Shown here piece by piece: positions 8,374 through 15,989 of a stretch of DNA of 64,000 nucleotides (within the stretch, counting starts at the first letter, position 1; the number at the start of each line of letters is the position of its first letter). The stretch is from an uncultured Flavihumibacter sp. (lineage in GTDB: Bacteria; Bacteroidota; Bacteroidia; Chitinophagales; Chitinophagaceae). The DNA lies in contig CABHOW010000106.1 of assembly GCA_902168225.1 (NCBI GenBank), positions 61,081 to 125,080 of the forward strand, read 5' to 3'. Below the pieces are notes generated by a model. That model was not told the origin of the DNA and ran no database searches. It saw nothing but the letters and a program-made list of their open reading frames with translations. Position numbers and translations under genes: made by a program.

Positions 8374-9912
8374 ATGAAGAAAATAAGTACAATACTATCC
8401 GGGTTATTCTTTTTTGTTTCAAGCTCCCATGCTCAGGCTCCTATCATTCAAACAACTTATGGTAAAATATTAGGATCACAAACTGCAGATGGTAAAATAA
8501 ATATTTTTAAAGGCATCCCTTTTGCGGCACCTCCAATCGGAGATCTGCGCTGGAAAAAACCCATGCCACCTACGCCATGGAAAGAAGTGAAAGTATGTAC
8601 TACATTCAGTGCGAGCCCCATGCAACCCAAACCTGTACCTTTCTTTGTATGGAGCGAGGAATATTTGATTCCAACAGCACCCATTAGTGAGGATTGTTTG
8701 TATTTAAATGTTTGGACAAGCAACAAGCAAACTAAAAAAAAGAAACCTGTGTTGGTATGGATTTATGGAGGTGGACTAACAAGCGGAGGAAGCGCTTGCC
8801 CCATATATGATGGTGAGGCATTCGCAAGAGAAGATATTGTATTTGTAAGTATTAACTATAGAGTAGGAGTGTTTGGATTTTACGCACACCATGAAATCGA
8901 TAAAAACAATGATGGATTGGGATCGGGAAATTTTGGGATACTCGATCAGATCGCGGCATTGCAATGGGTAAAAAACAATATAGCTGAATTCGGTGGTGAT
9001 CCTGATAATGTAACAATTGCCGGACAATCGGCAGGTTCCTGGAGTGTTAATATTTTAGTAGCAACACCCTTGGCAAAAGGGTTATTCAATAAAGCGATCG
9101 CTGAAAGCGGAGCAAATTTCACGAGAGAAAATACAAGTAAAGAACAGGCAGTAAAAGCAGGCGATAAATATGCTGCCCTCTTTGGAAAATCTACTTTAGC
9201 AGAAATGAGAAGCATTCCTGCTGAAGATTTATTGAAAAAAAACTTGGCCTTAAGAGGGGTTTATATTGATGGTATTGTTTTGCCGGAACAGATACTAGAT
9301 ATCTTCCTCAAGAAAAAGGAAAATAAAGTGATATTGTTAACAGGATGGAATCAGGACGAAGGTGGTTTCATAGGAAAGCCCAAAGATGCGGCTTCCTATA
9401 TCAATGATATGCGTATTCAATACAAAGCAAACGCAGAGAAGCTGCTCAATTTTTATCCGGCGAAGAACGATCAAGAGGCTGCTCTATCTCAAAGAAGCCT
9501 TTCCAGAGATATAACTTTCGGCATACAAAATTTTACATGGGGAAATATTGCGGTTCAAAATGGGGCAAAAGTTTTTGTGTATAGATTCAAGAAGTTAGTT
9601 CCGGAAAATAAGGAAGGAAGCAAGTACAGTGCATTTCATACAGGCGAAGTGCCTTATGCGTATAATAACCTGAAATTTGTAAATCGCCCTTTCACAAATA
9701 CAGATCATGCGTTAGCAAAAATCATGTCGAAATACTGGATCAATTTTATCAAAACAGGTAATCCTAACGGGGGTCAATTGCCACTATGGCAACCCTATAC
9801 AAAAGAAGGGAAACATATAATAATATTTGATGATGATACCAAGTCAGGAAAAATAGAGGATGGCGATTCATTAGAATTTTTACAATCAGTAATAACAAAT
9901 AAAAATTGGTAG
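8374..9912 (+). CDS. Secreted type B carboxylesterase / para-nitrobenzyl esterase-like
   Basis: An alpha/beta hydrolase of the carboxylesterase type B family. It carries the family block EDCLYLNVW, an oxyanion-hole stretch (IYGGGLTSGG) and a full catalytic triad: nucleophile Ser219 in GQSAGS, Glu329 in NQDEGGF and His422 in FHTGEVPYAY. It hydrolyses carboxylic esters; the natural substrate cannot be told. The frame is open to an ATG at 8296, but that gives an unnatural 26-residue leader. The ATG at 8374 starts a clean signal peptide (MKKIST...SSHAQ), leaves room for divergent promoters and is preferred; the ATG at 8368 is also possible. The nucleophile block has Gln where the family usually has Glu (GESAG). 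Confidence 0.88.
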   Translation: MKKISTILSGLFFFVSSSHAQAPIIQTTYGKILGSQTADGKINIFKGIPFAAPPIGDLRWKKPMPPTPWKEVKVCTTFSASPMQPKPVPFFVWSEEYLIPTAPISEDCLYLNVWTSNKQTKKKKPVLVWIYGGGLTSGGSACPIYDGEAFAREDIVFVSINYRVGVFGFYAHHEIDKNNDGLGSGNFGILDQIAALQWVKNNIAEFGGDPDNVTIAGQSAGSWSVNILVATPLAKGLFNKAIAESGANFTRENTSKEQAVKAGDKYAALFGKSTLAEMRSIPAEDLLKKNLALRGVYIDGIVLPEQILDIFLKKKENKVILLTGWNQDEGGFIGKPKDAASYINDMRIQYKANAEKLLNFYPAKNDQEAALSQRSLSRDITFGIQNFTWGNIAVQNGAKVFVYRFKKLVPENKEGSKYSAFHTGEVPYAYNNLKFVNRPFTNTDHALAKIMSKYWINFIKTGNPNGGQLPLWQPYTKEGKHIIIFDDDTKSGKIEDGDSLEFLQSVITNKNW

Positions 9913-10006
9913 TCCAAACAATTCTAAGTTCGAATTTTTTACAGGATGATATTAATAAAATTTTAGTGTTACTTTAGTCAATAACATTTATTTCAAATTC
10001 AGTATT

Positions 10007-11479
10007 ATGTTGCATAAAAAATTTATTACCGCCCTTGTAGCGGCACTATTATGTATGCCCGTTTTTATTTCGGCACAAAAGAAAAAAAGTAAGGGCTTAG
10101 AGGCTATTCGAGAGACTGATATTAAAAAAGATCTTTTTGAAATGGCAGATGATCATTTTGCAGGAAGAGAAGCCGGTACGCTGGATGAATTAAAAGTTTC
10201 TGTTTGGTGGGCCGATAAAATGAAAGCCGCAGGCTTAGAACCGATGGGTGATGACGGAACCTACTTTCAGTTTTTTTCCATGTGGCGTAACAGAATTTCT
10301 GCAAGCAGTAATATTAAAATCAATGATCATACCTATACTTTGTGGAAAGATGTATTGGTAGCACAAACGGCTCCGGCAAATGTTACTGTACCTATTGTAT
10401 TATTTGAAAACATTGCAAAAGAAAATATTGATATTAAAGGAAAAGCAGTAGCGGTAAGGGTTTCAAAAGAAGGTATTAACCTCAATGTGTCATTACCGGA
10501 GAGAAGATACTTAGGCTATGTTACCAGAAAATATGCTGCCGATTTAATTAATAAAGGAGCTGCCGCCATTATTTTTATTGCTGATGAGATGGCTGAAGAA
10601 AGTTGGTTACAAAATGTACCGGCAATCAGTAGGGGTTTGTATGATATTCCAGGAGGCCCTTCAGAAAAAGTAATGAGCAGAGCACCGATTATTTGGGTAC
10701 ACAATCAAGAGGCTAACTTCATACAAGCCTCATCTACACTCACTGCTAATATTATAGTAGAGCATTTTGAATATCCCTCCGTGAATATTGTAGGCAGGAT
10801 TGCGGGAACAGATCCTTTACTGTCAAAAGAATATGTTCTGTTCAGCGGTCACCAAGATCACGACGGTATTCGCTTTCCTTATGGAACAGATTCTATTTAT
10901 AATGGTGCGGATGATAATGCTTCTGTAAGTGTAGCGCTGTTAGCAATTGCCCGTGCTTTTCGCCAAGAGCCAGGCAAACGCTCGGCACTATTTGTGTGGC
11001 ACGGTGCAGAAGAAAGAGGCTTATTGGGTTCTAAATGGTATTCCGCTCATCCTACAGTTCCCAAAGAATCTATAGTTGCAGTTTTAAACGGCGATATGAT
11101 AGGTAGAAATAATCCGGATAGTGCTGCTTTGTTGGGATCGCAGCCTCCGCATCGCAATTCAATTGATTTGGTGAATATGGCAATGGCTGCCAACGAGGAA
11201 GGTCCTCGGTTTAAATTAGATAGTTTATGGGATAAAGTGAATCATGTAGAGGGATGGTATTTCCGAAGCGATCATTTGCCTTATGCACGAGCGGGTTATC
11301 CGGCTATCTTTTATACCACTTTACTTCATCCCGATTATCACACACCGATGGATGAGGCCAATAGAATTGATATAAAGAAATTAACCCGGATGACTGAATG
11401 GATGTACAGAACTGGATGGAAAGTGGCAAACCAAACAGAGAGACCGAAACTTGATCCTAATTTTAAATTGGAACGATAA
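10007..11479 (+). CDS. Secreted M28 family zinc peptidase
   Basis: The 490-residue protein has a signal peptide (ends FISAQ), an inserted PA-like domain (roughly residues 110-240, around VLFENIAKENIDIKGK and GAAAIIFIAD) and an M28 catalytic domain. All expected two-zinc ligands are visible: His282 and Asp284 (SGHQDHDG), bridging Asp302 (NGADDNAS), catalytic/ligand Glu335-Glu336 (HGAEERG), Asp363 (NGDMIGR) and His445 (DYHTPMDE). By family it is an aminopeptidase or carboxypeptidase acting on peptides in the periplasm or outside. It follows the esterase on the same strand after 94 bp. No strong terminator separates it from the tRNA that lies downstream on the other strand. Confidence 0.9.
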   Translation: MLHKKFITALVAALLCMPVFISAQKKKSKGLEAIRETDIKKDLFEMADDHFAGREAGTLDELKVSVWWADKMKAAGLEPMGDDGTYFQFFSMWRNRISASSNIKINDHTYTLWKDVLVAQTAPANVTVPIVLFENIAKENIDIKGKAVAVRVSKEGINLNVSLPERRYLGYVTRKYAADLINKGAAAIIFIADEMAEESWLQNVPAISRGLYDIPGGPSEKVMSRAPIIWVHNQEANFIQASSTLTANIIVEHFEYPSVNIVGRIAGTDPLLSKEYVLFSGHQDHDGIRFPYGTDSIYNGADDNASVSVALLAIARAFRQEPGKRSALFVWHGAEERGLLGSKWYSAHPTVPKESIVAVLNGDMIGRNNPDSAALLGSQPPHRNSIDLVNMAMAANEEGPRFKLDSLWDKVNHVEGWYFRSDHLPYARAGYPAIFYTTLLHPDYHTPMDEANRIDIKKLTRMTEWMYRTGWKVANQTERPKLDPNFKLER

Positions 11480-11516
11480 ATAGATTTATTCCGGAGATTA
11501 TTTTAGAAATAATAGG

Positions 11517-11588
11517 TAGTCCCGACAGGAATCGAACCTGTATCAAAAGTTTAGGAAACTTCTATTCTATCCATTGAACTACGGGACC
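11517..11588 (-). tRNA. tRNA-Arg (anticodon CCT, reads AGG)
   Basis: Read on the minus strand, the 72 nt fold into a complete cloverleaf: 7-bp acceptor stem (first pair G1 with U72, a wobble), 4-bp D stem, 5-bp anticodon stem GAAGT/ACTTT with loop TTCCTAA, 4-nt variable loop, 5-bp T stem ACAGG/CCTGT with loop TTCGATT, and discriminator A. Loop positions 34-36 are CCT. No CCA is encoded, as is usual in this phylum. It sits alone between two rightward protein genes. Confidence 0.93.
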
Positions 11589-11622
11589 AACGCCGCGAAA
11601 ATAAGGCTAAAAGTGGAAACAA

Positions 11623-11719
11623 ACGTCGGAACGTCGGGTCGTCAGAGCGTCGTGATATTATTTATCTATGGTCTACTCCCTATAACCTTTCACCTTTTAA
11701 CCTTTCCCTGTCTATTCCC
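11623..11719. repeat. Degenerate tandem-word spacer (8-nt units, then pyrimidine-rich words)
   Basis: The first 32 nt read as four 8-nt units: acgtcgga, acgtcggg, tcgtcaga, gcgtcgtg. From about 11669 the spacer changes to loosely repeated words such as ccctataacctttcacc and ttttaacctttccctg. On the other strand these resemble the aggttataggg-type tract at 37170-37235. The tract ends exactly where the next promoter box begins. Confidence 0.55.
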
Positions 11720-11727
11720 TATCTTTG
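11720..11727 (+). promoter_or_regulatory. Bacteroidota -7 box (TATCTTTG)
   Basis: An exact TAnnTTTG match 19 nt before the ATG of the TPR gene. The predicted transcription start is near 11734, so the TTG at 11725 cannot be the start codon and the ATG at 11746 is used. No clear -33 TTTG element is seen at the right distance. Confidence 0.6.
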
Positions 11728-11745
11728 CCGCCCAATATTGAAACA

Positions 11746-12399
11746 ATGAAGTTTTATAATTTAATCATTAAGTACCGTTTTTGGCTAAGCTTGGTTTTGG
11801 TTGGTGTCGGTGTAATTTTGAATCTTACCGGTACCGGCTTTTGGCCAACTTTCCCTATTTATTTTGTAGCGCTTATCGGTTTATTGAGTCATTTTTTTAT
11901 CGGTCCGTTGAGGCTTATTCAAGAGCCTATGGAAAAGGGTAATATCGAGGAAGTAGAAAAAATTTTAAATAGCGTTTGGTATCCCAACCTCTTATACAAA
12001 CCTATCCGCTCTACCTACTATACGATCAAGGGTAATTTGGCTATGATGAATCAAGATTTTGATACCGCAGAGAAGCACCTGAAAAAAAGCTCGGATCTGG
12101 GTGCCCCCATGCCGGAAGCAGAGGGAGCCAATAAGCTTCAATTAGGTATGATGGCTATGCAAAGAGGCGATTTAAAGCAAGGAGAAAGCTATATACGAGC
12201 AGCTATACGAGCCGGTATTCCCGATAAAGAGAGCGAAGCGGTGGCCTATATCAGCATGTGCCAGATCTTTATGAATAAACGAGAGTTTAGAGCTGCAAAA
12301 GACTTCTTTCGGAAGGCCAAAGCATTAAAACCAACAACCAAACAAGTGGTGGATCAAATTAAAGAAGTGGAGAAGTATATTTCCAGAATGCCCGGCTAA
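11746..12399 (+). CDS. Membrane-anchored tetratricopeptide repeat protein
   Basis: The 217-residue product has two hydrophobic segments near the N-terminus (about residues 9-30 and 33-56) and then helical TPR-like repeats. The repeats are recognisable from pairs such as GNLAMMNQDFDTAEKHLKK, LGMMAMQRGDLKQGESYI and CQIFMNKREFRAAKDFFRKA. Such proteins act as scaffolds; no partner is evident. The start is fixed by the promoter box just upstream. Its stop codon overlaps the start of the next gene (TAATG), so the two are translationally coupled. Confidence 0.75.
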   Translation: MKFYNLIIKYRFWLSLVLVGVGVILNLTGTGFWPTFPIYFVALIGLLSHFFIGPLRLIQEPMEKGNIEEVEKILNSVWYPNLLYKPIRSTYYTIKGNLAMMNQDFDTAEKHLKKSSDLGAPMPEAEGANKLQLGMMAMQRGDLKQGESYIRAAIRAGIPDKESEAVAYISMCQIFMNKREFRAAKDFFRKAKALKPTTKQVVDQIKEVEKYISRMPG

Positions 12400-12875
12400 T
12401 GATACAGCTAAAACATATTACAACAGATGGTGCCGAGCTGAATATAGTTCGGCATTTGTTTACAGCTTATGCAAAGGAGCTTAATGTAGATCTATGTTTT
12501 CAGGGTTTTGACGAAGAATTAAAAATGCCTTTAAAAAAATATGGCGCACCAAAAGGTAGTTTACTGCTGGCATACTACGATGGTGAACCAGCCGGAACAA
12601 TCGCACTGCAAGCATTAGCAGAAGAAGGTGTTTGTGAAATGAAACGATTATACGTATCGCCCGATTTCAGGAAAGCCCATATCGGTGAGCAATTGGTAGA
12701 CGCCCTTTTGGCAGACGCACAAAAATTAGGTTATACAAAGATGAAGTTGGATACACTCGATCGGCTACAACCTGCGATACAACTTTATTTGAGGAAAGGA
12801 TTTGTGGTTACTACCGCTTATTACCCCAACCCACTACCGGGGGTAGTATATATGGAAAAGTTGCTTTTTTCTTAA
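12399..12875 (+). CDS. GNAT family N-acetyltransferase
   Basis: The 158-residue protein fits a complete single GNAT domain. The acetyl-CoA-binding motif A is visible as MKRLYVSPDFRKAHIGEQL, preceded by the strand PAGTIALQAL and followed by a helix and the strand KMKLDTL. The C-terminal part (LYLRKGFVVT) is the usual motif B. The substrate amine is not predictable. The start codon overlaps the stop of the upstream TPR gene by one base. Confidence 0.85.
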   Translation: MIQLKHITTDGAELNIVRHLFTAYAKELNVDLCFQGFDEELKMPLKKYGAPKGSLLLAYYDGEPAGTIALQALAEEGVCEMKRLYVSPDFRKAHIGEQLVDALLADAQKLGYTKMKLDTLDRLQPAIQLYLRKGFVVTTAYYPNPLPGVVYMEKLLFS

Positions 12876-12911
12876 AATTCCCTAAGTGGGGTGCTCATTC
12901 AATAAAGTACG

Positions 12912-12919
12912 TACCTTTA
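12912..12919 (+). promoter_or_regulatory. Possible -7 box (TACCTTTA)
   Basis: A 7/8 match to TAnnTTTG ends only 4 nt before the GTG start of the next gene. If used, transcription would begin at about the start codon and the mRNA would be leaderless or nearly so. Confidence 0.35.
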
Positions 12920-12923
12920 GCGG

Positions 12924-13310
12924 GTGAAGAAAATTGTTGTTTCATTGATATTAATGCTGTTTATGGCTTCAACGCTCTTGATGCCCTATGCAAATTATAA
13001 TGATACACAATCACTCGCAAAGGTTTACCATAACTGTTTATCGGAAGATCCTGATATGGATTTTGCGGAATTCCTCGTAGAGAAATTATTTATTTCTATA
13101 CCCGAGCAAGAGGAAGATGTTCCCTCACAGCAAAAGCCGGCTACCATGCCACTTACTGTTCAAATTCAACAAGGTGTTTTAATACAGGTACCTGTTCAAC
13201 AGTTTGTAATAGGAACTACTATTGTACAAAACCAAACTTTTTTTACGCATAACCATAATGATCAAATGTATGGTTACAGGAATATGGTTTTTCGCCCTCC
13301 ATTAGTGTAG
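12924..13310 (+). CDS. Small secreted protein of unknown function
   Basis: I do not recognise this 128-residue protein. It begins at a GTG with a typical signal peptide (MKKIVVSLILMLFMAS). An acidic stretch (around EQEEDVPS) is followed by a Gln/Val-rich segment (VQIQQGVLIQVPVQQFV) and a His/Asn-containing C-terminus (FFTHNHNDQMYG). There is no lipobox and no known motif. It stands alone between the GNAT gene and the PepSY-like/receptor operon, 50 bp upstream of the latter. Confidence 0.6.
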   Translation: MKKIVVSLILMLFMASTLLMPYANYNDTQSLAKVYHNCLSEDPDMDFAEFLVEKLFISIPEQEEDVPSQQKPATMPLTVQIQQGVLIQVPVQQFVIGTTIVQNQTFFTHNHNDQMYGYRNMVFRPPLV

Positions 13311-13360
13311 TTGTTACTTTTCACCTACTTTATTTTATTTTCTCAAATTAATTTTCAATC

Positions 13361-13786
13361 ATGAAATATATCATTTCGATGATAGCCTTACTATTGGTAA
13401 GTGCATCATCATTATTTGCGCAATCAAAAAATACAACGCCCGAAGCAGAAAAAGCTTTCACAAAAAAATTCCCGACTGCAGTAGCTACTAAATGGGCTAA
13501 GGAAAAAAAGAATGAATATGAAGTTGAGTTCACGCTAAATAACAAAAAGGGATCTGCGAATTTTAGCGGCACAGGGGAATGGTTAGAAACGGAATTAGAA
13601 ATCCCGCTCAGTGCTTTGCCGGATAACGTAAAGAATGGCTTTACTACAAGTTTCCCAGGATCGAATATTGTAAAAGTATATTCAATCGAAGCAAAAGATA
13701 ATGCTCACTATTTTGAAATCGAGTATAAACTAAAAAACAAAATAGCAGAAGTAAAAATCGATACTAACGGAAAAATACTGAAATGA
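13361..13786 (+). CDS. Periplasmic PepSY-like (DUF2874-type) protein
   Basis: The 141-residue product has a signal peptide (ends SLFAQ) and two PepSY-like units. Each begins with a helix (AEKAFTKKFPTAVATKWAKE; PDNVKNGFTTSFPGSNIVKV) followed by beta strands (EYEVEFTLNNKKGSANF; HYFEIEYKLKNKIAEVKID). This matches the putative beta-lactamase-inhibitor-like PepSY family common in Bacteroidota; the exact role is unknown. It overlaps the next receptor gene by 4 bp (ATGA), which argues for an operon and a function tied to the envelope receptor. Confidence 0.8.
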   Translation: MKYIISMIALLLVSASSLFAQSKNTTPEAEKAFTKKFPTAVATKWAKEKKNEYEVEFTLNNKKGSANFSGTGEWLETELEIPLSALPDNVKNGFTTSFPGSNIVKVYSIEAKDNAHYFEIEYKLKNKIAEVKIDTNGKILK

Positions 13787-15978
13787 GTAGAAAAAAAATG
13801 ATCATTACTTGCCTCCTTTTGGGGGGGCAAGTAATTTTACTGGCACAGAAGCCAAAAATAGATACCCTATCTAAGAAGAAAATCGATACTACAAAATTTG
13901 GGAGTGCAGTATTACAAGAAGTGAAAGTAGTAGCTAAAAAGAACATGATTGCCAGTAGTATCGATCGTAAGGTATACACTACGGCTCAGGATATTATGGC
14001 GCAGTCGGGCTCAGCCAGTGATATTCTTCGGAATGTTCCTTCTGTTGAAGTAGATATCGATGGTAATGTAAGTTTAAGAGGCTCGGGTGATATGCAGATC
14101 CTCATTAACGGAAGACCATCTCCCTTAATGGGAACCAACAGAGCACAAGCTTTACAACAAATACCCGCGAACACTATTGAACGAATTGAGGTTATTACAA
14201 ACCCCTCTGCGAAGTATAGACCTGATGGAACAGCAGGTATGATTAATATCGTTTTGAAGAAAAATACAAAAGCAGGTATTAATGGAAATATTACCGGTAA
14301 TGTCGGTAATAAGGAACGTGCAAATGGATCCTTAAATTTAAATTATAAAAGCGGTAATTGGAATCTATTTGGAAGCTATAGTTTACGCCAGGATGAGAGA
14401 AATCGATTTAGCCATACCGAGCGAACATTTTACGATTCTAATTCAGGAAAATTGACAGGTACTTATCAAGATTATTATCGATCTAAAGCCAGACCATTAG
14501 CTCCTTTTTTAAGAATGGGTATGGAATATACTATAAACAAAAAAAATACTGTTGGTATATCGGGTAATTTGCTAACTACCCGTTTAACCAGATGCGATAC
14601 TACGCAGCGATATTTCTATGACCCCAATCAACAGCTTACAACGCGCGTAAACAGAGAGCGCTATGCTCCTGCTATTGAGCATGAAAACGATATAACAGCT
14701 TTTTGGCAACATAATTTCGACAAGGAAGGAAAAGAGTTTCGTGCTGAGTTTACAGCTTCTACTCAATCTGAAAATGAATCTAACTACTATAGAAATGTGT
14801 ACTCATTCCCTACTAATACCGTAATACCGGATAATAACTTCGTAATACAGCATGAAAATAATCAGCAGGTAACAGCAGATTGGATTAACCCCATATCATC
14901 ATCTGTTTCTTTTGATTACGGGTATGCCGGTTCATTTATTCAACAAGAAATCACCTTTATTACGCAAAATTATGATGCTGCAAGCGGCACTGTTATTACG
15001 AACCCCCTCACCACCAATACTTTTCGCCTAAATCAGCAGGTACATGCAGCCTATGCTACCTGGAGTAAATCTGCTGATAATTGGGGTATTATGGGGGGCC
15101 TTCGCGCCGAGCAGTCTTTGGTTCATTCCAATTTAGTTACGAAAGATTCTGTTGTAGATAATAATTACTTTATGTTATTTCCCACAATACATATCACGTA
15201 TAAATTAAAAAATGGCCAGTTACAATTAAATTACAGTAAACGGGTTAACAGGCCCAATGGTGATAATTTGAATCCTTTTCCGGAGTACATGGACAACCTG
15301 AATTTAAGAGCAGGAAACCCTTTGCTAAAGCCGGAAATCGTTCATTCAATAGAGTTTGGGTATCAATGGAAATCAAAATCCTGGAGCCTTGTTCCAAGTA
15401 TCTATTACAGATATAAAACCAATGGCTTTACTACTATCACGCAAAAATTAAATGATTCCGTTTTCCTGACAACGCAAAGAAATTTATCAAACGATCAGTC
15501 GGCGGGATTTGAGTTGATTGCTTCCTATAAAGCTGGTACTTGGTTTACGACAAATCTTAGCAATAATGTTTTTTATAATCTGATCAACTTTGGAACGGTA
15601 GATATGCCTCAGCAAAAATCAATTTTTGCAATGAGTACCAATCTAAACTTTAGTTTCAATATTACAAAAACAACGATGGTGCAGAATACCAGTATATTTA
15701 GGTCGGCTCGACAAACTATACAAGGATATTTTTATCCTACTTTTGTTTCTAACCTCGGTTTGCGGCAAGATTTATGGCAGGGTAAAATGTCGGCTATCCT
15801 AACTGTAAGTGATGTATTTGGATCTTTAAGGCAACGTAGTTATTTACAAGCACCTTTTTTGTATCAAACCGCATTGAACTATCGTGATGCACAAGTTTTT
15901 TATATCGGATTTAACTATAGGTTTGGGAAAACAATTAAAAAAGCAGAGGAGAAATTACAATATGATAATGCACTCTAA
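13783..15978 (+). CDS. TonB-dependent receptor-like outer-membrane beta-barrel protein
   Basis: The 731-residue protein has a signal peptide (ends LLAQ), a plug-type domain (about residues 60-165, with LRNVPSVEVDIDGNVSLRGS and ILINGRPSPL) and a long barrel with aromatic-rich strands ending in NYRFGK plus a short charged tail. It belongs to the receptor subgroup annotated as outer membrane beta-barrel family and lacks an N-terminal carboxypeptidase-regulatory-like domain. The ligand is unknown. It is translationally coupled to the PepSY-like gene and lies 11 bp before a second receptor. The first 20 codons contain a very strong hairpin and a run of seven G (see separate entry). Confidence 0.85.
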   Translation: MSRKKMIITCLLLGGQVILLAQKPKIDTLSKKKIDTTKFGSAVLQEVKVVAKKNMIASSIDRKVYTTAQDIMAQSGSASDILRNVPSVEVDIDGNVSLRGSGDMQILINGRPSPLMGTNRAQALQQIPANTIERIEVITNPSAKYRPDGTAGMINIVLKKNTKAGINGNITGNVGNKERANGSLNLNYKSGNWNLFGSYSLRQDERNRFSHTERTFYDSNSGKLTGTYQDYYRSKARPLAPFLRMGMEYTINKKNTVGISGNLLTTRLTRCDTTQRYFYDPNQQLTTRVNRERYAPAIEHENDITAFWQHNFDKEGKEFRAEFTASTQSENESNYYRNVYSFPTNTVIPDNNFVIQHENNQQVTADWINPISSSVSFDYGYAGSFIQQEITFITQNYDAASGTVITNPLTTNTFRLNQQVHAAYATWSKSADNWGIMGGLRAEQSLVHSNLVTKDSVVDNNYFMLFPTIHITYKLKNGQLQLNYSKRVNRPNGDNLNPFPEYMDNLNLRAGNPLLKPEIVHSIEFGYQWKSKSWSLVPSIYYRYKTNGFTTITQKLNDSVFLTTQRNLSNDQSAGFELIASYKAGTWFTTNLSNNVFYNLINFGTVDMPQQKSIFAMSTNLNFSFNITKTTMVQNTSIFRSARQTIQGYFYPTFVSNLGLRQDLWQGKMSAILTVSDVFGSLRQRSYLQAPFLYQTALNYRDAQVFYIGFNYRFGKTIKKAEEKLQYDNAL
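13804..13835 (+). other. 13-bp hairpin with a G7 run inside the start of a receptor gene
   Basis: ATTACTTGCCTCC (13804-13816) pairs fully with GGGGGCAAGTAAT (13823-13835), with one G-U wobble and a 6-nt loop, beginning 21 nt after the ATG at 13783. The loop end and right arm contain seven consecutive G (13821-13827). The position in the signal-peptide codons would allow control of translation, attenuation, or frameshift switching by slippage. Confidence 0.6.
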
Positions 15979-15989
15979 AAAATAATTTT

